Source: Chitinophagaceae bacterium (GTDB taxonomy: Bacteria; Bacteroidota; Bacteroidia; Chitinophagales; Chitinophagaceae). Taken from it: a stretch of DNA of 64,000 nucleotides. The stretch's first letter is position 1, and every line of letters begins with the position of its first letter. The stretch spans positions 1-64,000 of the forward strand of contig JAHBTJ010000008.1 in assembly GCA_019638595.1 (NCBI GenBank), written 5' to 3'. The translations under genes were made by a program, and so were the position numbers. Shown here in pieces: positions 1 to 7,540 of this stretch. The notes beneath the pieces were generated by a model. The model was given only the letters and a program-made list of their open reading frames with translations. It ran no database searches and was not told where the DNA came from.

Positions 1-150
1 AATTACCCCTATTAAGATTGCGATCTTCAGAGTAGGAGTGAAAATAATATCCCACCAGGTGATTTTTTTTCCTTTCTTTTCTTTTTTCCGATAAAACTTA
101 TAGTTTATAAAAAAAGAAAAAATATATTTTAATAGATCCATCCTTTTATT

Positions 151-529
151 TTAAGAAGCATACGCCTGTTGTGTATTAAAGTCTCTTATGTAGGCTGTAA
201 TCATTTTAAGCACGATAGATTTTTCATCATCAGGCAAAGCGGATATTTTTTAAACTGGTTGATCAGCTCAGCATCGCTCAAAAATGCCTGTACTTCACTG
301 TCGGTATCTCCCATCACTAAAAAATCAATGGTAGTACCAAATACTTCAGCGAGGTTTTTTAAAACATCCGCCGGGGATAGATATTTTTATTTTCATAGCG
401 TGCCATCTGTGTGTTTGAAATCTCAATTCTGGCAGCCAGTCCAGCCTGTGTTAAGCCTGCATTCTTTCTTAGTTGCTGTGTGCGTTCCCCCATTGTATCC
501 AGTGGTGAAAAAGCCTTTTTAGCTGCCAT
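151..529 (-). pseudogene. XRE/Cro-type HTH regulator with two frameshifts
   Basis: Read from the ATG at 529, the minus strand gives a helix-turn-helix regulator start (MAAKKAFSPLDTMGERTQQL, then a LTQAGLAARIEIS helix pair and ARYENK) that goes out of frame at about 373-376. It resumes in another frame as PADVLKNLAEVFGTTIDFLV, shifts again at about 246-251, and ends ISALPDDEKSIVLKMITAY to a stop at 151. Restoring one base in a G run (373-376) and one in a T run (246-251) yields one uninterrupted protein of 126 residues. The family is a phage-repressor-like XRE regulator with a short C-terminal helical region. A TAnnTTTG-type -7 element (CAAAAATA on plus, 560-567) lies upstream. Either the gene is decaying or the assembly carries two homopolymer errors; the sequence cannot tell which. 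Confidence 0.75.
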
Positions 530-684
530 AAATATATCTTTTTAGAAGAATTATCCACACAAAAATACCAGTAAATATGCTTAAAACTGTCTTATCAGGA
601 GAAATATTTCTGCACGTGTTGGTGTTCCCGCAGCCCCGCTGTTGTTCGTTATGCAGGGTGGGTAAATGGGTGTAGCGTACCAAC

Positions 685-973
685 AACCATGGCGGGCGAT
701 AAGCTGGATATTTTCGGCAAGAGCTATTATTTTGAGAACAACACGGGTGGAACGGGAGCCAACAGCGCCATACCCATCATAGACATTTTAACAGGGCTGT
801 TGGGCGGACCCACGGGCGGCACAGCTGCAACAGCGCATGGTGGTGTAACAGCCTCCCAGCTTAATGGCATCAGCACCCTGCTGGGCAACCAGACCACCGA
901 TGCTGCAGGAGCGCCCACTGTTCCGAAAGCTTACATCAACTACATATTTTTCGATAGCTTGTCTCGCTTTGCG
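685..973 (+). pseudogene. RHS protein fragment, 5' part of tip copy 1 (cut by MITE)
   Basis: From 689 the frame encodes the region that precedes the RHS core in chitinophagal RHS proteins: MAGDKLDIFGKSYYFEN, a Gly/Ala/Thr-rich stretch, then VPKAYINYIFFDSLSRFA. At 974 it is interrupted by the 332-bp insertion, after which the same protein resumes ([15 protein letters not shown] from 1332). The rest of the RHS protein (signal peptide, YD repeats) is absent upstream, so this is an orphan tip and not a full gene. Joining the two sides of the insertion does not restore the frame: the run after the right flank has four A's (1326-1329) where five are needed to read SLKTVSS. The fragment is therefore both interrupted and frameshifted. 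Confidence 0.7.
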
Positions 974-1305
974 CATAGGCGTCAACTTAAGCCTGATCAC
1001 TTTATATGAAGGGTAGCCCGCCGCGGCGGGCAAATAAAGCGTCCTGCATTCTTTTTACAAACAGGTAGCCGCTATGCGGCATATTGCAGATACGTAACCA
1101 GGGGTGAATGAAATACTTGTAGTCAGTTACTCTACTGTATAAAATGCTGTTGGGCATATCGGATTTGCTGTGCCATCGGCACAACCCGTTTGCAGACAAA
1201 AAGGATAATTTTCAATAATGCGCCATAGGCGCTACCCTGGTTATATCAAAAAAATACCACACGGCACATATTGGGAGGTTCATATTTTTTAAGTTGACGC
1301 CTATG
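974..1305. mobile_element. MITE-like element, copy 1 (332 bp)
   Basis: The element begins CATAGGCGTCAACTTAA (974-990) and ends with its exact reverse complement (1289-1305). CGCTTTGCG flanks it directly on both sides (965-973 and 1306-1314), a 9-bp target duplication. It interrupts an RHS reading frame. It encodes no transposase. Inside are GC-rich palindromes such as GCCCGCCGCGGCGGGC near 1016-1031, GCCGC-TAT-GCGGC and GCGCC-ATA-GGCGC. Terminal inverted repeats plus target duplication with no enzyme define a non-autonomous (MITE-type) transposon. The mobilising family is unknown; 9-bp duplications occur in the IS4 family among others. No end resembling this one is visible beside the IS4-type transposase at 6.4 kb. 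Confidence 0.85.
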
Positions 1306-1331
1306 CGCTTTGCGGGAAGCAGTTTAAAACA

Positions 1332-2453
1332 GTGAGCAGCAACTTCAGCAAGGTGGGTAGCAACAGTGTTGTTAAATCTCACACCGATCTTACCAATATG
1401 CCTGTAACAAAAAGCGGATATGTGTATATTTACGTGAGCAATGAAAGCCCCGTAAATGTGTTCTTTGACAACTTACAAGTGATCCATACAAGGGGAGCTA
1501 TACTTGAAGAGTCACATTATTATCCGTTCGGGTTAGTGATGAGCGGCATTAGTTCAAAAGCATTAAATGGTATTGCTGAGAATAAGTACAAATACAACGG
1601 TAAGGAAGAACAGCGGAAGGAGTTCTCCGATGGTTCAGGATTAGAATGGCTGGATTATGGTGCGAGGATGTATGATGCACAGATTGGAAGGTGGCATGTG
1701 GTGGATCCGTTGGCGGACCAGATGAGAAGGCATTCTCCTTACAACTATGCTTTTGATAATCCATTAAGATTTATAGACCCGGATGGAATGGCTACAGAAG
1801 ATATCATTAGGGTAAATTCCCAAGGATTTATAACCTCAGTGGAAGCTGCTCCGGGTCGCGATCGAGTAGTAAATCAAAAGGGTGAAGATATCTCATTTAA
1901 TGATCCATCTGACAATGTAGATTTAAAGCAACTAAGTCACCATATCCCAGAAGATAGGTATAACTATGACTATGCTGCAAATCCAATAAAATTATTCGAA
2001 GTAGTTACTGATAAAGAAATTGGAAGTATTATGCTTGAGGCAAAAGTGCATGAACATATGGCAACTCTATATGCTTTGCAGATGCACCCACCATCTCGGT
2101 TGGGATATGCATATACATTAGGAAATGGTGCTTTTGACTTTCTATCAGATATGACAAAAGTGTCAAAGGAAGCACAGAACTACAGTTCCCCAACTGATGC
2201 GAAAAAGGCTTTCAGAGCTGACATCGCAGAAAATACTGGAGGATTTATCATGTTTGAAAGCGGCAACACATTATATAATTTGCATGATGCCGGAAATTTC
2301 TTAACTGGCTTTGCCTATAATGCTGTCGGATTCTCGTCTGGTGAAGTACAAGTTGGTGCTCGAATAAACCAACCAACTAGCGAAAGTAAAGCCGATCAGA
2401 GAGCAATCAAAGCGGGGCATAAATATTTTGATAGCTATATGAAAAAGCCATAA
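1332..2453 (+). CDS. RHS core tip with Ntox44-like C-terminal toxin domain
   Basis: The frame opens at a GTG just after the MITE and frameshift, so it is the 3' part of an RHS gene. Residues ~1-150 are the conserved RHS tip: [43 protein letters not shown], then [20 protein letters not shown] and the junction motif FIDPDGM. Everything after DPDGM (~220 residues) is a variable effector. Its last part has the order D-GN-xxxG...GF...GA..NQ...DQRAI..G ([35 protein letters not shown]), which matches my recollection of the polymorphic toxin type 44 domain; that match needs a profile search. The next gene, 20 bp downstream, is a small membrane protein that fits an immunity role. Without the RHS N-terminus, delivery from this locus is doubtful unless it recombines with a full-length RHS gene. 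Confidence 0.7.
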   Translation: MSSNFSKVGSNSVVKSHTDLTNMPVTKSGYVYIYVSNESPVNVFFDNLQVIHTRGAILEESHYYPFGLVMSGISSKALNGIAENKYKYNGKEEQRKEFSDGSGLEWLDYGARMYDAQIGRWHVVDPLADQMRRHSPYNYAFDNPLRFIDPDGMATEDIIRVNSQGFITSVEAAPGRDRVVNQKGEDISFNDPSDNVDLKQLSHHIPEDRYNYDYAANPIKLFEVVTDKEIGSIMLEAKVHEHMATLYALQMHPPSRLGYAYTLGNGAFDFLSDMTKVSKEAQNYSSPTDAKKAFRADIAENTGGFIMFESGNTLYNLHDAGNFLTGFAYNAVGFSSGEVQVGARINQPTSESKADQRAIKAGHKYFDSYMKKP

Positions 2454-2473
2454 ACCTGTTAACTTAAATGTAG

Positions 2474-2773
2474 ATGAATAACAGTGTTACAATTAATATT
2501 CGGCGTCCATCACTCACTTGCTTAGGGCTTTTTGTGCTAGCTCTTATCGTAGAAGTCTTAAAACTCACGCTCCCTTTAGATAGGGGCACAGCCTCCTACA
2601 TTACTGTGTTAGTGTTTTGGCCGCTAATAGCACTATCTTTTTATTTTGCAATTGTTGTCATAAAAATTTTCTTTTCAGATAAAGAACAATTTAGAGGCAA
2701 GTGGCTTCTATGCATATTACCCATTTGGGGGTTTTTAATCTACCTTTTAATTTCGATAGTAAATCAACTGTAG
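2474..2773 (+). CDS. Small three-helix membrane protein, candidate immunity protein
   Basis: A 99-residue protein with three hydrophobic segments (about residues 14-35, 43-66 and 79-97) separated by short charged loops. It starts 20 bp after the stop of the RHS-toxin fragment, in the same direction and at the usual position of a cognate immunity gene. Base composition is AT-rich compared with the metabolic genes further along the window, consistent with a transferred cassette. I recognise no family. An integral-membrane immunity protein would suit an effector acting at or across the inner membrane, but that is inference from position only. Confidence 0.55.
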   Translation: MNNSVTINIRRPSLTCLGLFVLALIVEVLKLTLPLDRGTASYITVLVFWPLIALSFYFAIVVIKIFFSDKEQFRGKWLLCILPIWGFLIYLLISIVNQL

Positions 2774-2892
2774 TGATAAAATCCAAAAATCTCACCCTTT
2801 ACATCAACGTCTGTCCATGCATGAAGTTAAAAATAAGTACTACCTGACAGGAATGTTGCGCGAATCATTTTATTTATTTCTCCACAGTTTTT

Positions 2893-3429
2893 ATGTTTGA
2901 AGTAAGGAATAAAAGGGTAGTAAATTTAACTAAAATCTTAAGTTATGAAACCTATTTTGATAATATTGATTGTGGTGATATGACAAGGAGTGGTGATATA
3001 AAAGTAGATGATAAAAAACTTTCATGGAGGGTAAAAAAAGCGAAGACGGAAGGCGCTGATATGCTCATTAGTATACATTTAAATTCCGCAGCAAGAGAAG
3101 TTGTTAATCCCGAAACAGGAAAAAAAGAAATAGTTTACAATGAAGAAGTACGCGGGTTTGTAGTGTTGCATCAACCTGGCGATACAAAAGGACTTAAATT
3201 AGCTCAGGCAATAGCTAAGGAACAAAATGTGATTCCCTTGAAAGGACAAGGAACAGCATCTCAACGCTTACAGGTCTTAAATGAATTTAGAAAAACCGGA
3301 GGGGCAGGAGTACTCATAGAAGTTGGTTATATAACCAACTCACAAGATGTACAAGCTATAAAAGAACAGGCCTCTAAAATAGCATCGCAAATTTCAAGCG
3401 GAATCATAAACTATTATAATAATAAATAA
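2893..3429 (+). CDS. N-acetylmuramoyl-L-alanine amidase (Amidase_3) fragment, displaced effector
   Basis: The 178-residue product aligns with the Amidase_3 (zinc-dependent cell-wall amidase) fold from its second helix onward: a degenerate TRxxD stretch (DMTRSGDIKVDDKKLSWRVK), the zinc-ligand motif ISIHLNS, and the catalytic-Glu motif GVLIEVGYITNS near the C-terminus. The N-terminal strand with the first zinc ligand (usually DPGHGG) is missing, and no frame in 2776-2892 supplies it. The protein as written should be inactive or is the tail of a lost fusion. It sits in the row of RHS toxin tips, and a lipoprotein gene follows 11 bp later, so I read it as an orphaned peptidoglycan-cleaving RHS effector module. 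A bacteriophage or housekeeping amidase remnant is the alternative. Confidence 0.65.
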   Translation: MFEVRNKRVVNLTKILSYETYFDNIDCGDMTRSGDIKVDDKKLSWRVKKAKTEGADMLISIHLNSAAREVVNPETGKKEIVYNEEVRGFVVLHQPGDTKGLKLAQAIAKEQNVIPLKGQGTASQRLQVLNEFRKTGGAGVLIEVGYITNSQDVQAIKEQASKIASQISSGIINYYNNK

Positions 3430-3440
3430 AAGGGGGTTAC

Positions 3441-4037
3441 ATGAAAAGATACTTTCTGATTCTGTGGCTCATATTAAGGCTTACTAATTTTTCGTGTTCT
3501 CAAAAGGCAACAGAAAATATTTGTAATGCCCGAATAGATTCTTTATATAAGGTCTACCAAAGGCACTTAATTTTATTCTGCTACTACAACCCTACAATAA
3601 ATGTACGTGCAGATACAGTTTATGATTATTTGCCGTATTATAGAACGTCAGATATTGATTCTGCCGATGTAATTGAAAAAAACAAGCAGGTTGTTAAAAA
3701 TTTAGCAGAATTTGTTTGTACTGTGGACTCATCAAAAATAAATTATATTGAAAATTGGTGCATAGCATCCATTTCTATGGAAAATACTATAAAAGGAATA
3801 GAGTTTACTTTGGATGAGTACATGGAGTTTTTATCAAAAAATGAAAAAATGAAATTTTTGATAACCTCTTATTTGACAAACAGTAGGACAGTAAGCAGTT
3901 TGTCAACATCAGAAATGGAAAATATCTTTTTTACTTCTATAGAATCAATATCTCATATGCCTTACCCGGAGCAACAAAAGTTTTATAGAAATATTACTTT
4001 CTATTTTAACAACATCCACTCCGACGCAAGTCCGTAG
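3441..4037 (+). CDS. Putative lipoprotein, candidate immunity protein for the amidase module
   Basis: A 198-residue protein that starts MKRYFLILWLILRLTNFSCS, a signal peptide ending in a lipobox-like NFSC, so it is probably a periplasmic or outer-membrane lipoprotein. The mature part is AT-rich in coding and has no family I recognise; several Cys residues (C28, C47, C93, C107 by rough count) could be structural. It starts 11 bp after the amidase fragment in the same direction. A periplasmic lipoprotein is what would be expected to neutralise a peptidoglycan amidase acting there, but the pairing is inferred from position alone. The last residues (NIHSDASP) run into the sequence leading to the second RHS copy, so the native C-terminus may be lost. 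Confidence 0.55.
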   Translation: MKRYFLILWLILRLTNFSCSQKATENICNARIDSLYKVYQRHLILFCYYNPTINVRADTVYDYLPYYRTSDIDSADVIEKNKQVVKNLAEFVCTVDSSKINYIENWCIASISMENTIKGIEFTLDEYMEFLSKNEKMKFLITSYLTNSRTVSSLSTSEMENIFFTSIESISHMPYPEQQKFYRNITFYFNNIHSDASP

Positions 4038-4207
4038 CAAAGATATTGTGTGATGGCTGACCCCAGCCCTGGCGCAGGTGTGTAGGGCAGGTATTGTGTG
4101 ATGGCACACCTGATGCCTAAACGTTACTTGTTTCGCAATAATAATAGGTATATTATTTATACGAAGCCTGTTTAAGAAATTAAGATAAGTAAAAGCAAGG
4201 CGAGCTG

Positions 4208-5151
4208 GGTGCCCAAGGCTTACATCAACTACATATTGTTCGATAGCTTGTCCCGCTTTGCGCGTAGGCGTCAACTTAAGCCTGATCACTTTATATGAAG
4301 GGTAGCCCGCCGCGGCGGGCAAATAAAACGTCCTGCATTCTTTTTACAAACAGGTAGCCGCTATGCGGCATATTGCAGATACGTAACCAGGGGTAAATGA
4401 AATACTTGTAGTCAGTTACTCTACTGTATAAAATGCTGTTGGGCATACCGGATTTGCTGTGCCATGGGCACAACCCGTTTGTAGACAAAAAGGATAATTT
4501 TCAATAATGCGCCATAGGCGCTACCCCTGGTTATATTAAAAAGATACCACACGGGCACATATCGGGAGGTTCATATTTTTTAAGTTGACGCCTATGCGCT
4601 TTGCGGGAGGCAGTTTAAAACAGTGAGCAGCAACTTCAGCAAGGTGGGCGGCAACAGTGTTGTTAAATCTCACACCGATCTTACCAATATACCTGTAACA
4701 AAAAGCGGATATGTGTATATTTACGTGAGCAATGAACGGCGGAGCCCTCACTGAGACAATAATATAAAATAAACACTACGAAGTAAAGTCCGGTGAACGT
4801 GTTCTTTGACAACCTCCAGAGCCTGCCCCGCTGCTAAGCGGGGGGATACATACAAGAGGGGCTATACTGGAGGAATCACATTATTATCCGTTCGGGTTAG
4901 TGATGAGCGGTATTAGTTCAAAAGCATTAAATGGTATTGCTGAGAATAAGTACAAATACAACAGTAAGGAAGAACAGCGAAAAGAGTTCTCCGATGGTTC
5001 AGGGTTAGAATGGCTGGATTATGGAGCGAGGATGTATGATGCGCAGATAGGGAGATGGCATGTGGTGGATCCGTTAGGTGAGAAGTATTACTGAGAAAGC
5101 CCTTATTCCTATGGAGCTAATAATCCCATCAGTTTTATAGATCCGGATGGA
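4208..5151 (+). pseudogene. RHS tip copy 2 (MITE, insertions, frameshift and stop)
   Basis: This repeats the 900-1790 RHS tip. VPKAYINYILFDSLSRFA (from ~4211) is cut by the second MITE at exactly the same base, and the same short A run follows it (four A's where five are needed). Copy 2 has extra damage. About 50 bp of foreign sequence follows EN at ~4738-4790, and a short GC hairpin insertion lies at about 4815-4850 (CCCCGCT-GCTA-AGCGGGG at 4826-4843). A TGA at 5092-5094 stands where the family reads Trp (DPLGEKYY, stop, ESPYSYGANN). After the stop the frame is intact through SFIDPDGM into a different C-terminal domain. Because both copies share the MITE and frameshift, the tip was duplicated after it was broken. 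Confidence 0.8.
4263..4596. mobile_element. MITE-like element, copy 2 (334 bp)
   Basis: Same element as at 974-1305. The left end is CGTAGGCGTCAACTTAA (4263-4279, one change from copy 1). The right end is TTAAGTTGACGCCTATG (4580-4596). The 9-bp CGCTTTGCG duplication lies at 4254-4262 and 4597-4605. The surrounding RHS sequence is also duplicated, so this copy arose by segmental duplication and not by an independent insertion. The interiors differ by a handful of substitutions and a few one-base indels. Within the 65-codon minus-strand open frame that both copies contain, all five differences change the amino acid, which argues that the frame is not a gene. Confidence 0.85.
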
Positions 5152-5715
5152 ATGGCACCGATACCTGCTTGGCTAATAAGATCTATTGTAGTTAATGTAA
5201 TTAAGTATAAAGCTAATGTCACTTTAGGTAGACAACTTAACAAACTTCAAAATCAAATCAATGACCACCAAAAAACAATAGATTCAAAGAGAAAAGAAAT
5301 TTCAGACATCCTTAATCCCCCCGGTCCCGATATGGGGACTAAGCTTAACGGAGGAAGATTTAGCGGAGCTGGCGCAGGAGGTTCGTGGGGTGAGAAAATG
5401 ACTGACAAGGAAATAGCAGAAGAAAGAAAAAAAGCTGATGAAAGATTTCAGGAACGGGATCCTGAAGGATTTAAGAAAGCTAAAGAACTTGAAAAGGAAA
5501 TTGATAATCTGAATAGTAATATAGATCAACTTAAGGAAAAACAAAACAAAGTGATGAAAGCTCAGGATCTTTTAAAGCAAACAAATGCAGATCAGATTGC
5601 TGAAAATATTGCTGATGGCATCAGCACTGTTTTTGATGCAGTGAGGGAGGCAAATAAAAAGGTAAATGAGGATGTCGAAAAAAGACGTAAAGAGGAAGAT
5701 GAGAAAAATAAATAA
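5152..5715 (+). CDS. RHS C-terminal extension, coiled-coil, unknown effector
   Basis: This is the variable part of RHS copy 2, in frame with and immediately following the DPDGM junction; the Met of that motif is the first possible start. The 187 residues begin with a hydrophobic patch (PAWLIRSIVVNVIKY), followed by a long charged coiled coil rich in Lys, Glu and Asn, interrupted by a Gly-rich turn (GGRFSGAGAGGSWGEK). I see no catalytic motif and recognise no toxin family. Position says effector or effector linker; composition says a structural helix bundle. It overlaps the next gene by 17 bp. The upstream nonsense codon means it is expressed only if an internal start is used. Confidence 0.5.
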   Translation: MAPIPAWLIRSIVVNVIKYKANVTLGRQLNKLQNQINDHQKTIDSKRKEISDILNPPGPDMGTKLNGGRFSGAGAGGSWGEKMTDKEIAEERKKADERFQERDPEGFKKAKELEKEIDNLNSNIDQLKEKQNKVMKAQDLLKQTNADQIAENIADGISTVFDAVREANKKVNEDVEKRRKEEDEKNK

Positions 5716-6196
5716 AGGTTTCTTTTTTTTGATGCTATTGGCAATATATAGTTGTAATAGCCAAGAAGAAAAACATAGGGAAGCATTTATTAGCCCTGCT
5801 TATATGCTAAATGATTATTCAGGGTTTTTAACGGCTAAGGAACAAGATTCTCTTTTAGTTCTTTTAAAAAGAATTACAGAAAAAAGGGGAATGTCTATAG
5901 TGATTTATTCAACCGATAATTTTGAACAGAGAAGTGTTGATAGTTTGAGTAAAATGGTTTTTGGGAATTACTTTCCGGATCATGACATTGCAGATAAAGC
6001 GTGTTTGTTTTTTTTGTCTAAGGCAACAAGGGAAGTAAGATTGGAACTAGGTAATGATATTGGAAAAATCATCTCAGATTCAATGGCAGCCGAAATATTG
6101 AACAGCAAAGTAATCCCATACTTTAAGGAGAATTTATTTTTAGCTGGAATAATATCTGGAGTATCAGAGATAGATAATATTTTACCGCCTAAGTAA
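5699..6196 (+). CDS. TPM-domain lipoprotein, candidate immunity protein
   Basis: The start chosen is the ATG at 5699, because it places a clean lipoprotein signal (MRKINKGFFFLMLLAIYSCN, lipobox IYSC) at the N-terminus; an in-frame ATG at 5666 would bury it. The mature part resembles the TPM (TLP18.3/Psb32/MOLO-1) fold: LNDYSGFLTAKEQDSL, a central strand GMSIVIYSTDNF, FGNYFPDHDIADKACLFFLS, VRLELGNDIGKIISD and a final amphipathic helix. In other bacteria this domain occurs in membrane-bound quality-control or stress proteins. Here it overlaps the RHS effector by 17 bp and is AT-rich, which suggests it was recruited as the cognate immunity protein. Specificity is inferred, not shown. Confidence 0.6.
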   Translation: MRKINKGFFFLMLLAIYSCNSQEEKHREAFISPAYMLNDYSGFLTAKEQDSLLVLLKRITEKRGMSIVIYSTDNFEQRSVDSLSKMVFGNYFPDHDIADKACLFFLSKATREVRLELGNDIGKIISDSMAAEILNSKVIPYFKENLFLAGIISGVSEIDNILPPK

Positions 6197-6291
6197 TACC
6201 ATAAATTAATCAAGGCTTTATTATAAAAAGAATTATCAATCTTATAATAAATATCATTATTGTCCGACTAAAATAATAGCAAAGATGGTTT

Positions 6292-6320
6292 AAAAAAAGG
6301 GCAGTTCCGAAGAACCGCCC
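6292..6320 (-). terminator. Intrinsic terminator-like hairpin, minus strand
   Basis: GGGCAGTTC (6299-6307), loop CGAA, GAACCGCCC (6312-6320) forms a 9-bp stem with one mismatch. Read on the minus strand it is followed by seven T's (6292-6298). No minus-strand gene ends here now. It lies 40 bp before the transposase start, so it may instead shield the IS from outside transcription or end an antisense RNA. Confidence 0.5.
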
Positions 6321-6321
6321 G

Positions 6322-7540
6322 AATTAGTTAAGTTTGAGTTACCACACAAAAACTATAACTAATGAGCGGCGAAAATAAAAGATTTTCCGGACAGCCGGTT
6401 TTAAGTCAGATTTTAGATGTTATACCCAGTTCTTTGATAAAGAGTGCCGGCAGAAAACATAATGCCAATCGTTATTATAAGAAACTGCCTTTGCGGGTGC
6501 ATGTGGTAAGTCTTTTATACGGAGTATTCAGTTATTGCAATGGTCTGCGGGAAATATGTGAAGGTCTTTTGGCATGTGAAGGTAAGCTGCTGCATCTGGG
6601 CTTTGACAAGGCGCCAGCCCGTAGCACACCATCGGATGCAAACACTAAAAGAAGCTATTTGGTATTTGAGACCCTTTACTACGGTCTGCTAAAGCAGTAT
6701 CATAGCTTTATCTCGGACAGCCGGTTAAAGGGGTTAAGTATCCGTAATTTGAAGATCATAGATAGCAGTACCATTCAGTTATTCAGCGAACTGTTGAGGG
6801 GGGTAGGCAGGAACTGTTTAGACGGTGGTCGCAAAAAAGGGGGCATAAAAGTGCATGCGATGATGGATGCTTTTAGTGGGGTAACCGAGTTTGTACGCAT
6901 GACCGAAGCCAGGGAACATGACCGTAAATTCCTATACGGGCTTAAAGTGCCGGCAGATAGCTGGCTGGTATTTGACAAGGCTTATAATGTGTATCATCAA
7001 TTCGCTAAATGGAGCAAACAAAAGGTTTGGTTTGTAACCCGGATGAAGGACAATGCTGACTTTCACGTCACTAAAGTATTAGTAGACAGAACCAGGAAGA
7101 AAAATGCAAAGGGCGTTTTAAAGGAACAATATATTACGGTAGCAGTAAAACAAAACGGTATGGCAACCGAACGCCTTAAGCTCAGGAGAATTACTTTTAA
7201 GACCGACGATGGAAATATATATATGTTCATCACCAACAATTTTACGCTTGAGACCGTGCAGATAGCAACGATTTATAAAAACAGGTGGATGATAGAGCTG
7301 CTCTTTAAGCAGATCAAGCAGAATTTTCCTTTGCGTTATTTTTGGGGTGAGAGCGCTAATGCAGTTAAAATGCAGATTTATTGCGTATTGATAGCTCAAT
7401 TGCTAATGGTAGTTATCCGCAAGAAAGCAGCTACAAAAAAGTCCTTTGCCAACATGATAACCGTCATCAGGCTACACCTGATGAGTTATGTTGAATTGCT
7501 TGAGTTTGTAAAAGACACCTATAAAGCATGGCGCAAAACC
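6322..7540 (+). mobile_element. IS4-family insertion sequence remnant (ends unresolved)
   Basis: The transposase gene and its leader mark an IS between the RHS cassettes and tRNA-Ser(CGA). I could not find a convincing pair of terminal inverted repeats or a target duplication. The right side merges at about 7535-7545 into the tRNA trailer that is also seen at the other tRNA-Ser (~40650). The right end therefore seems lost, and the element is probably immobile. Limits given are approximate. Confidence 0.4.

Noticed and set aside
1002-1199. 65-codon minus-strand open frame in the MITE, also present in copy 2 (4291-4488)
   Set aside because: All five base differences between the two copies within the frame change the amino acid, no domain is recognisable, and the frame covers palindromes. 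Conservation reflects recent duplication, not selection on a protein.
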